Shown piece by piece: positions 1 to 5,702 of a DNA stretch of 7,362 bases. The DNA is taken from NCBI GenBank assembly GCA_904501965.1, contig CAJGCS010000047.1, forward strand, positions 1-7,362, given 5' to 3'. The notes beneath the pieces were generated by a model that was not told the DNA's origin, did no database searches, and saw only the letters and a list, made by a program, of their open reading frames with translations. The stretch's first letter is position 1. Each line of letters begins with the position of its first letter. The position numbers were made by a program, and so were the translations under genes. This stretch comes from an uncultured Bacilli bacterium (GTDB lineage Bacteria; Bacillota_I; Bacilli_A; ML615J-28; CAG-313).

Positions 1-1014
1 GATCTTACCATCAATACCTACAATAGTCGTATGTAAAGATTGATATAAGTTTTGTTTAGGAACTGCAATATAATCCTTAAAACGCATTGGAAGTGGTGTA
101 AAGTTGCCATGGATTAAGCCAAGTACACGGTAACAGTTTTCAACAGAATCAACGATTACTCTTAAAGCTAATAGGTCATAGATATCGTTTAATCCTTTAT
201 TTTTAGATACAGTTTTTTTATAAATACTATAAATATTTTTTATACGACCGCTAATTTTAAAGTTTTGAATATTTTGAACATTTAGTAAATCTTCAATTTT
301 ATTCATCATTTTAGCAATATCGTTTTCACGTTCAGCTTTCTTTTCGCCTGCAATCTTAGCAATTTCATAGTATTCATCATTATTTAATACTTTAAATGAT
401 GTGTCCTCAAGCTCAGCTTTAAGACGTGAAATCCCTAAACGATGTGCAAGAGGTGCATATAAATCAAGCGTTTCTTTTGCGATTGTTTTTTGTTTTTCAA
501 TAGATTTATGGAACTGAATTGTTCGCATATTATGCAGTCTATCAACAAGTTTTACTAAAATTACGCGGATATCTTTAGCCATTGCAAGCAATAATTTTTC
601 ATGATTATGAGCTAAAGCTTTTTCTTTTGTCATATATTTTAATTTTGAAATTTTAGTAACACCATCTACAATTTGCGTAACATCTTTTCCAAACTCTTTT
701 TCCATTTCTTCTTTTGTCATAGAAGTATCTTCTAAAACATCATGAAGAAGTCCAGCAGCTATAGTTGCAGGTCCAGTATTCATGGTTGCAAGAATATAAG
801 CTACTTCGATTGGGTGTTGAACATACGGGTCACCAGATCTACGGAATTGACCTTCATGTTGTTTAACCGCTACATCATAAGCATGCTTAATGATATCAAG
901 ATTCTTTTGATCTTTTAAATAGCGACTTGCTTCTTTTAAAATGTCTTCTAATGTCTTTTTATCTTGTTGTTTATTAAAATTCGCTTCAAAGTCATGGTCA
1001 ATTACGGTAGCCAT
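1..1014 (-). CDS. rel: Bifunctional (p)ppGpp synthetase/hydrolase, RelA/SpoT family (N-terminal part)
   Basis: Makes and degrades the alarmone (p)ppGpp in the cytoplasm during the stringent response. The frame is open for 338 codons from the ATG at 1014 to the left edge. Long Rel proteins are about 730 residues, so the C-terminal TGS, helical and ACT regions lie outside. The HD hydrolase domain is intact as seen: H67, the HD pair 91-92 in LLHDVLEDT, E95-D96, and D158 in VDRLHNMRT. The synthetase domain begins near residue 250 with GRIKNIYSIYKK, D280 in DIYDLLALR, RFKD at 311-314 and YQSLHTT at 324-330. RFKD is the RxKD form known from bifunctional enzymes, not the ExDD form of synthetase-only RelA. 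The start is supported by GGAGGGT at 1021-1027, six bases upstream. It follows apt by 34 bases on the same strand, matching the apt-relA order of Bacillus. The usual A in KLADRLHN is V157 here, a mild change. Family call is secure. Confidence 0.96.
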   Translation of the reverse strand, partial: MATVIDHDFEANFNKQQDKKTLEDILKEASRYLKDQKNLDIIKHAYDVAVKQHEGQFRRSGDPYVQHPIEVAYILATMNTGPATIAAGLLHDVLEDTSMTKEEMEKEFGKDVTQIVDGVTKISKLKYMTKEKALAHNHEKLLLAMAKDIRVILVKLVDRLHNMRTIQFHKSIEKQKTIAKETLDLYAPLAHRLGISRLKAELEDTSFKVLNNDEYYEIAKIAGEKKAERENDIAKMMNKIEDLLNVQNIQNFKISGRIKNIYSIYKKTVSKNKGLNDIYDLLALRVIVDSVENCYRVLGLIHGNFTPLPMRFKDYIAVPKQNLYQSLHTTIVGIDGKI

Positions 1015-1030
1015 TAACTTACCCTCCTAA

Positions 1031-1051
1031 TAATTATAGCTTTTATAATTA
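1031..1051 (-). other. AT-only hairpin between apt and rel
   Basis: TAATTATA (1031-1038) and TATAATTA (1044-1051) form a perfect 8-bp inverted repeat with a 5-base loop. One arm contains the apt stop codon, and the structure ends four bases before the rel ribosome binding site. There is no following U-tract, so it is not a good terminator. It could mark an mRNA processing or stability site, or modulate rel translation. In such AT-rich DNA it could also be chance. Confidence 0.3.
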
Positions 1052-1561
1052 ATAATTAATTAAAGTTTTAACAGGAATATTTTTTAGTCTTTCTCTTCCA
1101 CATAAGTCATCAAGTTCAATGATGAATGCAGCGCCAACAACTTTTGCACCAAGTTGTTCAATTAATTTAATAGAAGCTTCAATTGTTCCCCCTGTCGCAA
1201 GTAAATCATCGATGATAACAACTTTATCTCCTTCTTTTACTGCATCTTTATGCATACATAAAATATTTGAACCATATTCAAGTTCATAAGCAACTTGAAC
1301 AGTTTCTCTTGGAAGTTTTCCAGGTTTTCTAATTGGTACAAAACCAATATTTAATTCGTAAGCAACTGGACAACCAAAAATAAAACCTCTTGACTCAGGT
1401 CCAACAATTACAGTTGCGCCAAGTTCTTTTGCAAATTTTGCAATTTCTACACAAGCATTTTTAAATGCATCTTTATCTTGTAATAAAGGTGTAATGTCTT
1501 TAAATGAAATACCTTCTTTTGGAAAGCCTTCAACTGTTGCAATATAATCTTTAAAATTCAT
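1049..1561 (-). CDS. apt: Adenine phosphoribosyltransferase
   Basis: Cytoplasmic purine-salvage enzyme: adenine + PRPP gives AMP + pyrophosphate. The 170-residue length is typical of bacterial Apt. Visible family signatures are ISFKDITPLL (18-27), GPESRGFIFG (54-63), RKPGKLPRETV (78-88) and the PRPP-binding loop VVIIDDLLATGGT (114-126) with its acidic pair D118-D119. The ATG start has GGAGA seven bases upstream (1569-1573). It is the first gene of a two-gene unit with rel, only 34 bases downstream. In Bacillota this pairing is common and links purine nucleotide supply with the alarmone synthetase that consumes GTP/GDP and ATP. A TGGTATAAT extended -10 promoter lies about 40 bases upstream. 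No key residue looks altered. Confidence 0.97.
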   Translation of the reverse strand: MNFKDYIATVEGFPKEGISFKDITPLLQDKDAFKNACVEIAKFAKELGATVIVGPESRGFIFGCPVAYELNIGFVPIRKPGKLPRETVQVAYELEYGSNILCMHKDAVKEGDKVVIIDDLLATGGTIEASIKLIEQLGAKVVGAAFIIELDDLCGRERLKNIPVKTLINY

Positions 1562-1598
1562 AAGTAAATCTCCATTTTTTTAACAATATTAATATCTT

Positions 1599-1607
1599 AT
1601 TATACCA
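1599..1607 (-). promoter_or_regulatory. Extended -10 promoter for apt-rel
   Basis: Reading the minus strand, TGGTATAAT gives a perfect TATAAT (1599-1604) with the TGn extension. No convincing -35 is seen at 16-18 bases. The predicted start near 1592 leaves a leader of about 30 bases before the apt ATG at 1561, which fits the ribosome binding site at 1569-1573. Confidence 0.6.
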
Positions 1608-1647
1608 TGAAAATACGTATTATTAAAGAAATATGTTTATTTTTTTA

Positions 1648-1676
1648 GGTAAAAGCATATACTTTACCATAGGTAA
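1648..1676 (+). promoter_or_regulatory. Inverted-repeat operator or leader structure before the flippase gene
   Basis: Three alternating half-sites are seen: GGTAAA (1648-1653), TTTACC (1663-1668) and GGTAA (1672-1676). The first pair is a perfect 6-bp inverted repeat with a 9-base gap, overlapping a possible -10 (TATACT, 1658-1663). The second pair, TTACC-ATA-GGTAA (1664-1676), is a perfect palindrome covering AGG at 1671-1673, the only ribosome-binding-like sequence before the ATG at 1682. The middle arm can pair with only one partner at a time. Binding of a dimeric repressor, or a small switch hairpin, is inference. The -35 is weak. Confidence 0.4.
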
Positions 1677-1681
1677 TTTAT

Positions 1682-3184
1682 ATGAAAACAAATTCTTTTT
1701 TTAAAAATACAATAGTTATTTTAATTACAAGTCTTATTATTAAAATATTAGGACTTTTAAATAAAATATTAATTACAAAATCGTTAAATATTGATGGTAT
1801 GAGTTTATATGTTTTAACTATGCCATCAGTAGTTTTATTAACAAGCATTTCTTCACTTAGTTTAAATAGTGTAATGTCAAAATTAATAAGCGAAAACTTA
1901 ACAGTTAAAAAATTTTCAAATAAAAAATTACTAACAAATGCCATATTATTATCACTTCTAGTATCTATCTTTGTTATTTTAATTCTTTTATTATTTATAA
2001 ACATATTAACAAAGAATTTATTAAATAATGCCAACCTATTTTTTCCTATTCTATCAAGTGTTTTTTTAATACCGCTAGTAGGGATAAGTGATTGTCTTAG
2101 AGGATATTTTAATGGTTTAAAAAATATGAAAGTATCCTCTTTATCAACATTAATTGAACAAATTTCAAGAATAACATCAACATTAGTTTTCATTCTTATA
2201 ACAATTAAATATAATTACATATTAAGTGTTTCACTATGTGTTATTGGTCTTGCAATCGGTGAGGTATGTTCTATTATTTACACACTAATAAAACTTAAAA
2301 AAGAAGGCTTAGAAAATAAACTAGGAACAAAAGGTGAAATTAATGCAATTATAAAGGAAGCAGTTCCAACTACTTTAAGTAGACTTATAAGTAGTTTTTC
2401 ACATTTTCTGGAGCCAATTATTTACACAAATGTACTTCTTTTTCTATTATATGACCAAGCAACAATATCTACTACATATACAACAATATCTGCTTTCGTT
2501 ATACCTTTTATCACGCTGACTTCATTTGTTAGTAACGCCATTTCAACATCGATCATCCCTGGAATTGCAGAAAGTAATATTAAAAAAGACCTAAAGTCAG
2601 TCCATTATTATATTGATAAAGCGATAATATTTTCTCTTGTTCCTGGTATTTTTTCATGCACTATTTTTTACTTATTTTCGAAAGAATATTTAGAATTGTT
2701 ATTTGGTACAACAAACGGGATTAATATTATTAAATATACAGTGTTTTTAACCCTGCCATATTATTTACAAATGCCATTTACATCAATACTTCAAGCACTC
2801 AATAAAAATAAACTTAATTTTGTTTTAACAATTATTTTTAATTTATTAAAACTTACATTAATAACTATATTATCATTTATTCCAATTATTAGTATTTATT
2901 CAATCATTGTAAGTTTAATTATAGTAATAATTATTGATACTCTTTCAATGTATTTTTTCATAAAAAGATACACAAAATATAAACTTAACTTAAATGAAAT
3001 ATTTTCAATACTTCTGATCTTTTTCTTTATATTTTTCTTTACATTACTATTAAAACTCATTGGCATTCATTATATTATAATTACATTATTATCTTTTATA
3101 GTAACACTTATATTAATTGTCAAGTTTAATCTAATCACATTTAACACATTTATAAGTTTATTTAAACGAAAAAAGTCTGACTAA
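1682..3184 (+). CDS. SpoVB/YtgP-like polysaccharide-type flippase (MOP/MATE superfamily)
   Basis: A 500-residue, very hydrophobic membrane protein with about 14 predicted helices, the usual size for SpoVB/YtgP-type transporters. Members move lipid-linked precursors such as lipid II or other polyprenyl glycans across the membrane; some act in spore cortex formation. Family marks are an N-terminal KNTIVILITSLIIKILG-type helix, GMSLYVLTMP (39-48) followed by SKLISEN (66-72), the signature DCLRGYFNGLKNM (137-149) with IEQISR (158-163), and KEAVPTTLSRLISS (225-238), close to the second-half repeat of SpoVB. It ends in a basic KRKK tail (495-498). Ribosome binding is weak (AGG, 1671-1673) and sits in an inverted repeat. 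The gene runs alone, divergent from apt-rel, and overlaps the opposing gene by four bases at its stop. The exact substrate (lipid II, teichoic or capsule precursor) cannot be told. Confidence 0.85.
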   Translation: MKTNSFFKNTIVILITSLIIKILGLLNKILITKSLNIDGMSLYVLTMPSVVLLTSISSLSLNSVMSKLISENLTVKKFSNKKLLTNAILLSLLVSIFVILILLLFINILTKNLLNNANLFFPILSSVFLIPLVGISDCLRGYFNGLKNMKVSSLSTLIEQISRITSTLVFILITIKYNYILSVSLCVIGLAIGEVCSIIYTLIKLKKEGLENKLGTKGEINAIIKEAVPTTLSRLISSFSHFLEPIIYTNVLLFLLYDQATISTTYTTISAFVIPFITLTSFVSNAISTSIIPGIAESNIKKDLKSVHYYIDKAIIFSLVPGIFSCTIFYLFSKEYLELLFGTTNGINIIKYTVFLTLPYYLQMPFTSILQALNKNKLNFVLTIIFNLLKLTLITILSFIPIISIYSIIVSLIIVIIIDTLSMYFFIKRYTKYKLNLNEIFSILLIFFFIFFFTLLLKLIGIHYIIITLLSFIVTLILIVKFNLITFNTFISLFKRKKSD

Positions 3185-3199
3185 TTTTTAGTCAGGCTT
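3173..3199. terminator. Bidirectional terminator formed from two overlapping stop codons
   Basis: AAGTCTGACTA (3173-3183) pairs with TAGTCAGGCTT (3189-3199), an 11-bp stem with one G-T wobble and a 5-base loop. The left arm contains or abuts both stop codons (plus TAA 3182-3184, minus TAG 3181-3183). Read on the minus strand the hairpin is followed by a run of six T, a strong Rho-independent terminator for the DUF421 unit. Read on the plus strand the T-tract (TTAATTTATT) is weaker but usable for the flippase gene. Confidence 0.8.
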
Positions 3200-3480
3200 A
3201 ATTTATTCCAATAAACATTTAAGTATTCAATTATCACAGAAACACAATTATCATCAATTTCCTTATATAATAAGGAATATGTAGTTATAAAATTAGTTAA
3301 AATATTAAAATGAGAATTAAAGTCAAAATCATCTATTTTAAGAAAATCAATATTTTTTATAATATAATCTGATTTATTTTTTATTTCATTAATAATAACA
3401 TAGTATTTTTTTTCATTTAAAGTATTTAAAATATTAGGTATAAAGGTATTTTCAATATTAATAATAATTATTTTCTTCAT
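3181..3480 (-). CDS. Hypothetical 99-residue protein
   Basis: I do not recognise this protein. It is rich in I, N, K, D and Y, has no signal peptide or clear membrane helix, and starts with a hydrophobic strand (KKIIIIN) followed by a likely helix and a second strand (YYVIIN, 26-31). This beta-alpha-beta look resembles the start of a Rossmann-like fold, but no glycine motif is present. A faint likeness to a shortened short-chain dehydrogenase is too weak to name. The start is supported by GGTGATC just upstream of the ATG at 3480. It lies 52 bases after the DUF421 gene on the same strand and ends within a strong terminator, so it is probably the last gene of that unit. The ribosome binding site and conserved-looking position argue for a real gene. 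Confidence 0.6.
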   Translation of the reverse strand: MKKIIIINIENTFIPNILNTLNEKKYYVIINEIKNKSDYIIKNIDFLKIDDFDFNSHFNILTNFITTYSLLYKEIDDNCVSVIIEYLNVYWNKLSLTKN

Positions 3481-3499
3481 TTGATCACCATTAATATTA

Positions 3500-3535
3500 T
3501 AGCATTAAAAAGTTAATTTTAAATTAAAAATGCTA
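3500..3535 (-). other. Weak hairpin at the end of the DUF421 gene
   Basis: TAGCATT (3500-3506) and AATGCTA (3529-3535) are perfect 7-bp complements flanking an AT-only loop that itself contains TTAATTT-T-AAATTAA. One arm includes the DUF421 stop codon (3533-3535). No T-run follows on the minus strand, so termination would be poor. It may be an intercistronic structure. Confidence 0.25.
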
Positions 3536-4171
3536 CTTATAGTCATCAAATATGACAATATCGTTATTTTTATATGTAACAAGCTTTATCTTTTTATAAT
3601 TTGTATATCCTTTTTCGTTTAGTTTATTGATAAACCATGTTTTATCTTTACCAATAGCAATTAATACATCCTTATCAATTGATCCACTAGTAAGTATAGG
3701 CAAAGGAAAAGATCCGTCAGAATCTCCTTTTTTATACACAGAAAGCTCACCATTCGTTTCTAATATTGCATATTCAACTTCATCAATATTTCTTATATCT
3801 TTTAATCTTAGTTGGACAAACAAATCATTTATATTATAGTTATTCTTTTTCATATTTTCTAAAATAAGTTTACCATTATTTACAATTATACTTTCTTTTC
3901 CATCAATAATATTTCTAAAAAAAGAAACCTTTAATAAAAGTTTTGCAAGGAGTTTTTGAATTATACCTAATAAAGTTATTGGTGCAAGCCAAATAAAGAA
4001 GTTTTCATCAAAGTGTTCAATTCCAACAACAAGTAAATCAACAATTGTTAAAAGAATTACAAGATCAAATAGATTTAACTGTCCTATTTCTCTTTTTCCC
4101 ATAAATCTCATAAGTAGAATCAAAGTAATATATCCAATACATGTTTTTAATAAAATATTTAATATTTCCAT
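3533..4171 (-). CDS. DUF421 (YetF/YrbG-type) membrane protein
   Basis: A 212-residue DUF421 protein, the normal family length. The N-terminal part holds about three membrane helices (roughly 4-21, 36-51, 58-80), with the family signature RFMGKREIGQL at 22-32 between the first two. A soluble C-terminal domain follows: VNNGKLILENMKKN (97-110), LRLKDI (121-126) and VEYAILETNGELSVYKK (132-148) match the YetF-type domain well. The molecular function is unknown; relatives in Bacillus and Clostridium include spore-associated proteins linked to germination and spore membrane properties. The start is chosen at the ATG at 4171, because AAGAGG lies six bases upstream and family members begin with this helix. 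An in-frame TTG at 4198 would add nine residues but has no ribosome binding site. It follows the terminator of the NadC-like gene and probably shares an mRNA with the 99-residue protein downstream. Confidence 0.9.
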   Translation of the reverse strand: MEILNILLKTCIGYITLILLMRFMGKREIGQLNLFDLVILLTIVDLLVVGIEHFDENFFIWLAPITLLGIIQKLLAKLLLKVSFFRNIIDGKESIIVNNGKLILENMKKNNYNINDLFVQLRLKDIRNIDEVEYAILETNGELSVYKKGDSDGSFPLPILTSGSIDKDVLIAIGKDKTWFINKLNEKGYTNYKKIKLVTYKNNDIVIFDDYK

Positions 4172-4177
4172 AGCAAA

Positions 4178-4183
4178 CCTCTT
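4178..4183 (-). promoter_or_regulatory. Ribosome binding site fixing the DUF421 start at 4171
   Basis: AAGAGG on the minus strand, six bases before the ATG at 4171. It decides against the TTG at 4198. Confidence 0.75.
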
Positions 4184-4187
4184 AAAT

Positions 4188-4217
4188 ATTTTACCCAAAT
4201 AATTCTACAACATACAA
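4188..4217 (-). promoter_or_regulatory. Possible promoter for the DUF421 unit
   Basis: TTGTAT (-35, 4212-4217), an 18-base spacer and TAAAAT (-10, 4188-4193) are seen on the minus strand, just after the NadC-like terminator. The start predicted from it (about 4181) would fall inside the ribosome binding site. An alternative -10, TAGAAT at 4202-4207, would give a longer leader but lacks a good -35. Confidence 0.3.
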
Positions 4218-4247
4218 AAAAGACTTTGTAAATACAAAGTCTTTTTT
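4216..4247. terminator. Rho-independent terminator after the NadC-like gene
   Basis: AAAAAAGACTTTG (4216-4228) and CAAAGTCTTTTTT (4235-4247) form a perfect 13-bp stem with a 6-base loop, and a T-run follows in either direction. It begins one base after the NadC-like stop codon (4249-4251) and separates that gene from DUF421. Confidence 0.92.
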
Positions 4248-4248
4248 A

Positions 4249-5091
4249 TTAAAATCTTATTTTTTTGTAAAACTTTAAAACAATTTCTAAAGGTTTAAAT
4301 GCAGGATTAACAGTAGTAACTTGAATATAATCAACTCCCGTTAAAGCAACAGATCTTGCTTTTTGAACATTAATATTACCTTTTGCAACTAAAACTTTTT
4401 GCGAGTTGTTTAGTGTAGCAAGTTCTTTCATCAGTTCATTGGACATATTATCAAGAATAATTACGTCACAACTAGATTCAAGTGCATCGATAAATTCTTC
4501 TTTTGTTTCAACTTCTACTTCAATGGTTACATTTTTAGAGATAGATTTTTTACATTTATTAATTGCCTCTTTAATAGAATCAAATGCAGATAAATGATTA
4601 TCTTTAATTAAAACATGGTTTGAAAGATTTTCTCTTCCATTAATACCTCCACCATGCAAGAAAGCATCTTTTTCTAAAGTGCGTAAAAGTGGAGTTGTAC
4701 AACAAGTATCAATTACTCTACATTTTGTACCTTTTAATTCTTGAACATATTTACTAACTAAAGATGCTACACCACATAAATGTTGTAAAAAATTAAGAGC
4801 AACCCTTTCAGCGCGTAAAATATCACGTAGTGGTCCTCTTACGTATGCAATTACATCACCACGATTAACAAATGATCCATTATTACGTAATACACCAAAT
4901 TCAATTTTTTTGTTAACTTTTTTAAAAATAGCTTCAACAACATCAATACCTGATACTACACCGGTAGCTCTAGCAATAAAGTTACCTGCAGATATTTTTA
5001 AAGGATCAATAAGTGCATTTGTTGTTATATCGTTTTCATATCCATCTTCGATTAAGGCATTTTCGATTAGTTCTAATGTTTTCTTATCCAT
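4249..5091 (-). CDS. nadC: NadC-family (quinolinate phosphoribosyltransferase-like) protein with altered active site
   Basis: NadC joins quinolinate and PRPP to give nicotinate mononucleotide, CO2 and pyrophosphate in NAD synthesis. The 280-residue length and two-domain order fit: N-terminal domain from LIEDGYENDITT (13-24), then the barrel with RAERVALNFLQHLCGVAS (93-110). Conserved active-site positions kept are R96, R153, K163 (LIKDNH), E191/E193 and D214 (ILDN). Others normally near-invariant are changed: DTRKTTPG is DTCCTTPL (128-135, Arg-Lys to C130-C131), the HR pair is GR (152-153), the SGG phosphate loop is KGN (238-240), and GALTHS is replaced by a segment around TTVNPA (259-264). 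C106 and C124 lie near C130-C131 in sequence. It may therefore be a neofunctionalised paralogue. The ATG at 5091 is chosen because GTGAGG lies six bases upstream. The gene has its own likely promoter and terminator. Family is secure; the quinolinate activity is in doubt. Confidence 0.85.
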   Translation of the reverse strand: MDKKTLELIENALIEDGYENDITTNALIDPLKISAGNFIARATGVVSGIDVVEAIFKKVNKKIEFGVLRNNGSFVNRGDVIAYVRGPLRDILRAERVALNFLQHLCGVASLVSKYVQELKGTKCRVIDTCCTTPLLRTLEKDAFLHGGGINGRENLSNHVLIKDNHLSAFDSIKEAINKCKKSISKNVTIEVEVETKEEFIDALESSCDVIILDNMSNELMKELATLNNSQKVLVAKGNINVQKARSVALTGVDYIQVTTVNPAFKPLEIVLKFYKKIRF

Positions 5092-5097
5092 ATTAAA

Positions 5098-5103
5098 CCT
5101 CAC
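5098..5103 (-). promoter_or_regulatory. Ribosome binding site fixing the NadC-like start at 5091
   Basis: GTGAGG on the minus strand, six bases before the ATG at 5091. Its GTG is in frame and could be mistaken for an earlier start at 5103, but it belongs to the ribosome binding site. Confidence 0.75.
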
Positions 5104-5115
5104 ATAATATAAGAT

Positions 5116-5124
5116 ATTATATCA
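5116..5124 (-). promoter_or_regulatory. Extended -10 promoter for the NadC-like gene
   Basis: TGATATAAT on the minus strand: a perfect TATAAT (5116-5121) plus the TGn extension. The -35 region (TATGAA at 5139-5144) is poor. The predicted start near 5109 gives a leader of about 18 bases ahead of the ATG at 5091. It lies directly after the upstream terminator. Confidence 0.6.
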
Positions 5125-5146
5125 TGAATTTAATTTTTTTCATAGG

Positions 5147-5172
5147 AAAAAGACCAACTAGTTGGTCTTTTT
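5147..5172. terminator. Perfect palindromic terminator of the ABC/flavin reductase unit
   Basis: A 26-base perfect palindrome: AAAAAGACCAA, the centre CTAG, then TTGGTCTTTTT. It has a GC-containing stem and a five-T run on either strand. The stop codon of the flavin reductase-like gene (TAG, 5158-5160) lies in its centre. It should end transcription from the importer side before the NadC-like promoter. Confidence 0.9.
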
Positions 5173-5661
5173 AAATACTTCTACAACTTCACCTACATAA
5201 AAACGATGAATTTTATTATCAAGATATCTTTTTTCAACAATTGATTTATCTAAAAAACATTCTTCTTTTAAATCATCTTGATAAATTTTTTTACAAGTAA
5301 TAACTAAATCAGCTTCTTTATATCCAATAATTCCATTAAAATCTTTAACATGTAAGTTACACACTTCGTCTTTATTTATATCTCTACCACTTTTAGTACC
5401 ACAAATTTTTAAGATTTCTTTTTGGTTTTCGAAATAACAAATTGAGAATGTATCATATTTATTACTATATAAGAAAGTATGTCTTGTTGGTTTAACATAA
5501 GAGATTGCAACAGGCTTACTCCACAATATTCCATATGTCGCCCAACCGATAGTCATGTTGTTATGATCATTTTCATTACCAAAAACAAGTAAGCAACCTT
5601 CTTTACCTAATTTTTCATATGCATAATTTTGTATATCTTTAAATTCTACTTTTTCAAACAT
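5158..5661 (-). CDS. Flavin reductase-like FMN-binding split-barrel protein
   Basis: A 167-residue cytoplasmic protein of the flavin reductase-like (flavoredoxin-type) family. Such proteins bind FMN in a split beta-barrel and transfer electrons from NAD(P)H or another donor to flavin. Visible family marks are NNMTIGWATYGILWSKPV (34-51), YVKPTRHT (55-62), a YDTFSICYF strand (69-77), CGTKSGRD (87-94, the conserved GTKSGRD segment) and a C-terminal IHRFYVGEVVEVF strand (151-163). The ATG start has a near-ideal GAGGTGA upstream (5666-5672). It follows the substrate-binding lipoprotein gene by 41 bases with no terminator between, so it is likely cotranscribed with the importer. A TGATATAAT site in the gap may give it an extra promoter. 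Its electron acceptor is unknown. The pairing of a sulfonate-type importer with a flavin reductase recalls ssu operons, but no SsuD-type monooxygenase is visible. Confidence 0.88.
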   Translation of the reverse strand: MFEKVEFKDIQNYAYEKLGKEGCLLVFGNENDHNNMTIGWATYGILWSKPVAISYVKPTRHTFLYSNKYDTFSICYFENQKEILKICGTKSGRDINKDEVCNLHVKDFNGIIGYKEADLVITCKKIYQDDLKEECFLDKSIVEKRYLDNKIHRFYVGEVVEVFKKTN

Positions 5662-5678
5662 AATATCACCTCAATAAT

Positions 5679-5687
5679 ATTATATCA
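5679..5687 (-). promoter_or_regulatory. Possible internal extended -10 promoter
   Basis: TGATATAAT on the minus strand, identical to the nine bases before the NadC-like gene. The predicted start near 5672 would fall at the edge of the ribosome binding site, leaving a very short leader, and no -35 is seen. It could be chance in AT-rich DNA. Confidence 0.35.
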
Positions 5688-5702
5688 AATAAACAATGAT
5701 TT

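Noticed and set aside
1033..1038. A TATAAT on the minus strand just before rel
   Set aside because: The start it predicts would fall within the rel ribosome binding site, and the bases are explained by the AT hairpin.
1678..2193. A 171-residue open frame antisense to the flippase gene
   Set aside because: It is a shadow: no ribosome binding site, no recognisable family, and the plus-strand frame is a clear SpoVB-like protein.
3496..3501. A TATAAT on the minus strand before the 99-residue gene
   Set aside because: It would leave a leader of about eight bases that cuts the ribosome binding site, and there is no -35; probably chance in AT-rich DNA.
3627..3839. A plus-strand open frame within DUF421
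   Set aside because: It is Ser- and Leu-rich shadow sequence opposite a well-matched DUF421 domain.
4406..5107. Two short plus-strand frames (4406-4597, 4910-5107) opposite the NadC-like gene
   Set aside because: They are Ser-rich antisense shadows without start signals; the minus-strand gene is well supported.
5662..5702. A riboswitch (for example TPP or FMN) near the importer or flavoprotein genes
   Set aside because: The gaps are only 41 bases or an overlap, too short for these riboswitches. One could exist upstream of the operon, outside the window.
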